From the NCBI GenBank assembly GCA_034508935.3, contig CM067446.1, forward strand, positions 17,596,199-17,660,198: a stretch of 64,000 bases of DNA, read 5' to 3'. Made by a program: the position numbers and the translations under genes. The notes under the pieces are model-generated. The model was given only the letters and a program-made list of their open reading frames with translations, did not search any database and was not told where the DNA came from. This DNA comes from Berghia stephanieae. Lineage: Eukaryota; Mollusca; Gastropoda; Nudibranchia; Aeolidiidae. This document shows positions 62,501 through 64,000 of the stretch, in pieces. How positions within the stretch are numbered: position 1 is the stretch's first letter; each line of letters begins with the position of its first letter.

Positions 62501-63004
62501 TCTGTTTTCATATAGCGCTTCTCCATACACTTTATTTCTAATCATTATACATTTCATTATAACAAACAATTGAATGATATGAGAAGTGCTCATCATCAAA
62601 GTGTGATTTCAACTTTGCAAGACATGCTAATCATTTTTATTTTTTTTTATGAATGAAACAAAAATATTAAAAGAGAATCTAAAGAAAAGATTGGGATAAA
62701 AGAAAGCCCCCCCCCCCCCCCCCCCCCCACCTTTAAAAATAAAAATGATGAGATTTCGATCTCATCATTTTTACTATCAAGCCTGCATTGCAGATTCATG
62801 ATAAAAGCTCACCGAATCTTGGCAGGCATCAATGACAAACTGTTCAGGCTGCAAAACTACTCCATCTTTGTTGATGAGAAGTTGATGTGTGACCGGAATG
62901 TTTGTCTTTGTCTCGATAGCCCGGTGAATACTCTCAATGGTAACGCGGTCAGTGACAGGGAATGATATCAGTAGATTGGCTTTGGTGATCATCACATGGA
63001 ATAG
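42799..63004 (-). CDS. IKK-alpha/beta-like (I-kappa-B kinase) gene, 3' part: ubiquitin-like and scaffold/dimerisation domains
   Basis: Twelve minus-strand exons (63004-62813, 58986-58858, 57512-57421, 56397-56296, 55223-55186, 52038-51959, 50685-50585, 49494-49451, 48531-48435, 45862-45718, 43827-43679, 42874-42799) join in phase to 1245 nt, or 414 residues. Vertebrate IKK-beta from its ubiquitin-like domain to the end is about 450. Recognisable parts are the ubiquitin-like domain (PVTDRVTIESI...NIPVTHQLL), the helical region with SERTAM and CMELQNNLTKDP, the leucine-zipper-like CEMQAKKLYEKLRSY, and LLPELEIKNNKIQDMKKNII with LQRRRQEDIW near the end. The kinase domain should lie right of this window. 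IKKs phosphorylate I-kappa-B upstream of NF-kappa-B. The C-terminus lacks LDWSWL. TBK1/IKK-epsilon was considered; IKK-alpha/beta fits better along the whole helical part. Confidence 0.88.
43679..43827 (-). CDS. IKK-like exon, C-terminal linker
   Basis: Encodes MNVQSLNLTADTSINPLSMW and DGSTPPVFHSLLNPMESVQL, then MDDNKTNVQ. A low-complexity linker, entered in phase 0 and left in phase 2 at GTAAGT. Confidence 0.82.
44100..44415 (-). repeat. tRNA-headed SINE
   Basis: Minus strand: GTGGTCTTGTGGTAGGACAC (A box), CTGGGTTCGAGCCTTGC (B box), then a middle part with CAAGGAC-type sequence and an end near AGCGCTTTGAGCATGTTTAG. Typical of a tRNA-derived SINE, not a tRNA gene, as no cloverleaf 3' half follows. 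In an IKK intron. Confidence 0.7.
44759..44789. repeat. Poly-C run (~30 nt)
   Basis: An unbroken C homopolymer in an IKK intron. A second run of about 22 C lies at 62707-62728 in another intron of the same gene. Confidence 0.95.
44925..45290 (-). mobile_element. LINE 3' end, decayed
   Basis: The minus strand reads, across frame breaks, KLEVFQNNCL, WEKMAMVGACLS, KGSAMDTPRKEEV and TVERDLKQRGLSLEMAPE. This matches the common LINE C-terminal pattern (GHVLRM...ALRWTPEGKRKRGRPK...TVEKEL...GLSW). Frame changes are present. Confidence 0.65.
45718..45862 (-). CDS. IKK-like exon, distal helix
   Basis: Encodes (G)KKMELFHDLRRLLPELE then IKNNKIQDMKKNIIMLQRRR and QEDIWKRSSDA. It matches [20 protein letters not shown]...LQEKRQKELW of IKK-beta. 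The donor is GTTAGT. Confidence 0.87.
46043..46109. repeat. (AAT)n microsatellite
   Basis: About 65 bp of AAT units, ending at the first TTGGGACACCGCTTAATTGG motif. Confidence 0.95.
46108..47360. mobile_element. Possible pogo/Tigger-like remnant
   Basis: TTGGGACACCGCTTAATTGG and TCGCTTTATTGGGACATTCC lie at 46112-46158, and GCTTAATCGGGATGCCACTT with AATTGGGATTTGTC at about 47319-47352. Iterated GCTTAATTGGGAC phrases are seen at pogo-like element ends. The two sets have the same orientation, so they are not simple terminal inverted repeats. No transposase motif was recognised. Confidence 0.35.
47690..48110 (-). mobile_element. LINE reverse-transcriptase fragment
   Basis: The minus strand has SKAFD and VHNLSLIMG, then FKLFINNMLRKVSEL, then PLFADDSLAFYNIG, the catalytic ADD region, across shifting frames. 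A decayed piece in an IKK intron. Confidence 0.65.
48435..48531 (-). CDS. IKK-like exon recovered by phase
   Basis: A 97-bp exon, phase 1 in and 2 out, exactly what the flanking exons require. It encodes NERTLEHTPMVKIIGECMVC and SEELTESFHDII(G). A pyrimidine-rich acceptor (CCTATATTTCCATAG) and a GTGAGT donor flank it. It matches the QRTEGDSQEMVRLL region of IKK-beta. Confidence 0.82.
48650..49095 (-). mobile_element. LINE thumb/C-terminal fragment
   Basis: The minus strand reads KLGFLRRNL, then REIKLKCNKAFVRPTLEFSG, FLWDSYHKSEIQEINK, then RRKHNKVTIFCKGLNDQVRL and MVPHSRADVHLYSFIPSTLR. This matches the TLGFLRRNL...LVRPQLEYCS.VWDP... and LTMFYKI...PLP...SFFP.TI pattern. Its order relative to the fragment at 47690-48110 shows they are separate insertions. 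It ends about 120 bp from an IKK exon. Confidence 0.75.
49451..49494 (-). CDS. IKK-like exon, leucine-zipper-like helix
   Basis: A 44-bp exon encoding CEMQAKKLYEKLRSY, matching LEEQARELYRRLRE of IKK-beta. The acceptor is TCTATCAG and the donor GTAAGT; phase 2 in, phase 1 out. Confidence 0.87.
50585..50685 (-). CDS. IKK-like exon, scaffold helix
   Basis: Encodes SLQVTRLDNFVEEKIQRCME and LQNNLTKDPKLED. MELQNNLTKDP lines up with MALQTDIVDLQRSP of IKK-beta. The donor is GTATGC. Confidence 0.86.
51103..51665 (-). mobile_element. L2/Rex1-like LINE 3' end
   Basis: The minus strand encodes ARSYTHPIFNVEELFKRFCL then SKMEKVMKNGDHPLHKFSMR and TTRHLNSFLPHGVRIFN, the classic THPL...R..R...SRY.NSFVP.AIR.LN terminus. 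The 3' end is GGATGAATAAAGTATATCTT followed by ATCTT units. 5'-truncated. The tail matches the SINE at 335-574. Confidence 0.8.
51959..52038 (-). CDS. IKK-like exon, scaffold helix
   Basis: Encodes NLNQGINDAIHSQWLQSKQE and AASIEDL, phase 1 in and 0 out. Preceded by a strong pyrimidine tract and GACTGCAG; the donor is GTAAGA. Confidence 0.83.
52290..52900 (-). mobile_element. Mariner/IS630-like transposase remnant
   Basis: The minus strand has LNTHGIIKLWFCNGSGETQT, YVNVFVSFSSLWEDCM, HDQWFKSDSAAPCNAKYSVT, then STFFLWGYFKDQM and FRELRNSV. These are the family's WFQQDGA...H and DFFLWGYLK..VY landmarks around the catalytic acids. Several disruptions. It lies between two IKK exons. Confidence 0.75.
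53535..53830 (-). repeat. tRNA-headed SINE
   Basis: The minus-strand head is CCCAATAGCTCAGTTGGTAG (A box) with GATCAATCCCGG (B box). The body includes AAAGTACTTTGTGATAGACT. Related copies lie at 59885-60125 and, as a fragment, at 11600-11690. Confidence 0.7.
53904..54645. mobile_element. TTAA-flanked MITE with long terminal and inner inverted repeats
   Basis: TTAA at 53904-53907 and 54642-54645 flanks a 734-bp unit. Its ends are GGGGCGGTTTGGGTCT and the near-inverse AGACCCAAACTCCCC. Inside, ATGTCACCATAGAGAGATTT (about 54223) and AAATCTCTCTATGGTGACAC (about 54369) form a second inverted pair. TTAA target duplication fits piggyBac or Kolobok families. No coding capacity. Confidence 0.82.
55186..55223 (-). 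CDS. IKK-like micro-exon
   Basis: A 38-bp exon encoding SLDFDLRQYDSND, with acceptor ATTACAG and donor GTAAGT. It corresponds to the SIQIDLEKYSEQ segment of IKK-beta. Confidence 0.82.
56055..56240 (-). repeat. Old repeat A fragment
   Basis: GGTGCTTGCAATACTTTTAG, the following CATTTCAGAACCAGGAAAAA, and later CACCTGAAAGTCCCACCTTG track repeat A at low identity. Confidence 0.5.
56296..56397 (-). CDS. IKK-like exon, scaffold helix
   Basis: Encodes KALTHTVMMIVKEKRALTDE and IKRLEAFQEYFNI. The acceptor is CACCCAG. Helical, like the [20 protein letters not shown] region of IKK-beta. Confidence 0.84.
57421..57512 (-). CDS. IKK-like exon, scaffold domain start
   Basis: Encodes RQKEAWKNVVYFCAIKNFDY and KQLEASERTA(M), matching the RKVWGQVWHSIQTL...QRAAM stretch of IKK-beta. 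The donor is GTAAGT; ends in phase 2. Confidence 0.87.
57829..58171 (-). repeat. Full-length repeat B SINE copy
   Basis: Flanked by AATCTTTGACTC at 57817-57828 and 58172-58183. The minus strand runs from a GCGGGTGGTTGGATGGGAGC head to an AACAAACAAACAAA tail. In an IKK intron. Confidence 0.9.
58260..58536 (-). repeat. Repeat B SINE copy with ~60-bp internal deletion
   Basis: Flanked by AAACATGAGAAT at 58248-58259 and 58537-58548. About 60 bp (TAAATAACCAAG to the CAATCACAAACC region) present in the other copies is missing. Confidence 0.9.
58858..58986 (-). CDS. IKK-like exon after the ubiquitin-like domain
   Basis: 43 residues, phase 0 to 0: CSKNPSAHLFCQWPIPEDII then RKNKLPKPVENIVKEPDTVL and SYQ. 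It is a linker into the scaffold domain. The donor is GTTAGA. Confidence 0.82.
59335..59876 (-). repeat. Repeat A copy
   Basis: Near full length, from a TTTTGTTTTG-rich tail through ACGGTGCTTGCGATACATTT to the CCCCACCCAG head. More diverged than the copies at 27.5 and 30.8 kb. Confidence 0.82.
59885..60125 (-). repeat. tRNA-headed SINE, same family as 53535-53830
   Basis: Minus-strand head GGTCTTGGTAGCTTAGTTGG TAGAGC at the right end. The body shares CTATCCTTTGGA and AAAGTTACATAATCTGGTCT-type sequence with the other copy. Directly abuts repeat A. Confidence 0.65.
60126..62812. other. IKK intron sequence without recognised elements
   Basis: Mostly AT-rich. A tRNA-like stretch at about 62411-62490 (AAAGCTCAGTTGCTAGTGTA ... 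GGATCCCATGTTTGACTC) may be an old SINE head. A poly-C run lies at 62707-62728. Nothing else supported. Confidence 0.45.
62813..63004 (-). CDS. IKK-like exon: ubiquitin-like domain
   Basis: 64 residues in phase 0 at both ends: LFHVMITKANLLISFPVTDR ... IPVTHQLLINKDG ... VIDACQDS. Aligns from memory with the IKK-beta ubiquitin-like domain (LVHILNM...PVTEDESL...GIPEEDQELL). The acceptor is TTCACCAG and the donor GTGAGC. Confidence 0.87.
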
Positions 63005-63089
63005 CTGGTGAAAACAAAAAAGTACTTCAAATTAGTAAATAATCTTGTCTTGGAGGTAAATTCTAAAATTTATTTTCAACAAGAATTAC

Positions 63090-64000
63090 ACATACATTTA
63101 TTAAAAGCCATCCCGTCTCCAAGAAAAAACTACACTCTCCATCCAAGGCCATCGACTCAAGAAAGAAGAAAAGAAGAAAACCCCACATACCTAGGCATAC
63201 AGTTAGACAGTCAACTATCTTTGAACAAAGACACACGGAATGTAAAAATCAAAGCCATAAAGAGACTCCATTACTAAAACTACTAGCCAGTACTAATTGG
63301 GGAGCTGACAAAAAGATGTTTTGACAACTTTATTAAGGCTATGTGTGTTCCATCATGGACTACAATTTAGCCCTCCAAAATGTAGGTAGTAAAAACACAA
63401 ATAAAACCTTGGGCAGAGTACAAAATCAAGCCCTTTGCATCATCTCTGGTGCCCTGAGATCGACACCCACAGCAACATGTGAAATACACACAGATGTAGA
63501 ACCACTTGGACTGTGCAGAGAATCAGCAGTGCTAGAAACGGTTGAAAGGTACAAACGAAAAGATGAACACCATCCAAACAGAATTCTGGCAGAGAAATGG
63601 AGACCACGAACAAGATTAAAACAAACATCCCTGCTACACATTGCTAACAACTTGAACAAAAGACACAGACTCCCAAAAACAGAGAAAAACAATTTTTATC
63701 AGTCAAAAACCTCCGTACATCGAACTAAAACTTCCAAAAATAAAGACTAGAAGAAACAACTAGAAATAAAAACAAATCAGATATACAAACATTAGCAATG
63801 AAGACAATACAAGAAACCCAGACAACTGGATAGATGTTTACACAGATGGCTCTGTCCAAAAAGGAACTAAAAATGCTGGTATGGGTTTGTAGTGAAATAG
63901 CCAGATAAAACCTATGATGAAATACACAATTCCTGCGGAAGCTACTACTCAAAATGCGAGGCAGAGGCAGTTGCAAAAGAAGCCTCACTGCAACACCATT
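63090..64000 (+). mobile_element. LINE with RNase H domain, 3' half, cut by the window edge
   Basis: The plus strand shows TYLGIQLDSQLSLNKDTRNV, NKTLGRVQNQALCIISGALR, STPTATCEIHTDVEPL, WRPRTRLKQTSL, then DNWIDVYTDGSVQKGTKNAG (RNase H, with the DGS motif) and CEAEAVAKEASLQ. It matches the Jockey/I-type LINEs in which RNase H follows the reverse transcriptase. Several stops and frame changes. Inserted upstream of the IKK ubiquitin-like-domain exon. Confidence 0.75.

Noticed and set aside
42799-63004. TBK1/IKK-epsilon identity for the minus-strand kinase-family gene
   Set aside because: The ubiquitin-like domain alone is ambiguous, but the SERTAM, MELQNNLTKDP, MQAKKLYEKLR and LLPELE...LQRRRQEDIW series follows IKK-alpha/beta order.

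Overview
This is animal (metazoan) nuclear DNA: AT-rich, with spliced genes, GT..AG introns of a few hundred bases to 6 kb, long triplet microsatellites and many retroposons. A sigma-class glutathione S-transferase, an IKK gene and an N-RAG-type transposon fit an invertebrate, plausibly a lophotrochozoan such as a mollusc. The phylum is an inference.

Three host genes are supported. (1) A MINPP1-like multiple inositol polyphosphate phosphatase lies on the minus strand, in four coding exons from 8667 down to 2200, ending in a KDEL signal. Its first exon needs a one-base frame change near 8115. (2) A 200-residue sigma-class GST / prostaglandin-D-synthase-like gene lies on the plus strand, in five coding exons from 9642 to 20380, with a probable non-coding 5' exon ending at 9114. 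Genes 1 and 2 are head to head, with under 1 kb between their start codons. (3) The 3' part of an IKK-alpha/beta-like kinase lies on the minus strand, in twelve exons from 63004 down to 42799. It covers the ubiquitin-like domain and the helical scaffold/dimerisation region; the kinase domain lies beyond the window's right edge. The predicted C-terminus lacks the LDWSWL NEMO-binding motif of vertebrate IKKs.

The 22 kb between the convergent ends of genes 2 and 3 (20.4-42.8 kb) holds no host gene I can support. It holds several copies of a ~540-bp retroposon (repeat A), a ~2.5 kb LINE split by two SINE insertions, inverted-repeat structures around that LINE, and, at 36.65-42.63 kb, decayed DNA transposons. 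One of these carries a RAG1-N-terminus-like zinc module followed by transposase-like sequence (N-RAG-TP type).

Introns hold further elements: a young but broken Mag-like LTR retrotransposon in the GST gene (13752-18407), several LINE 3' ends, a mariner-like remnant, a TTAA-flanked MITE and several tRNA-headed SINEs. A second SINE family (repeat B) has three insertions, each with 11-12 bp target-site duplications. No rRNA, functional tRNA or CRISPR was seen.
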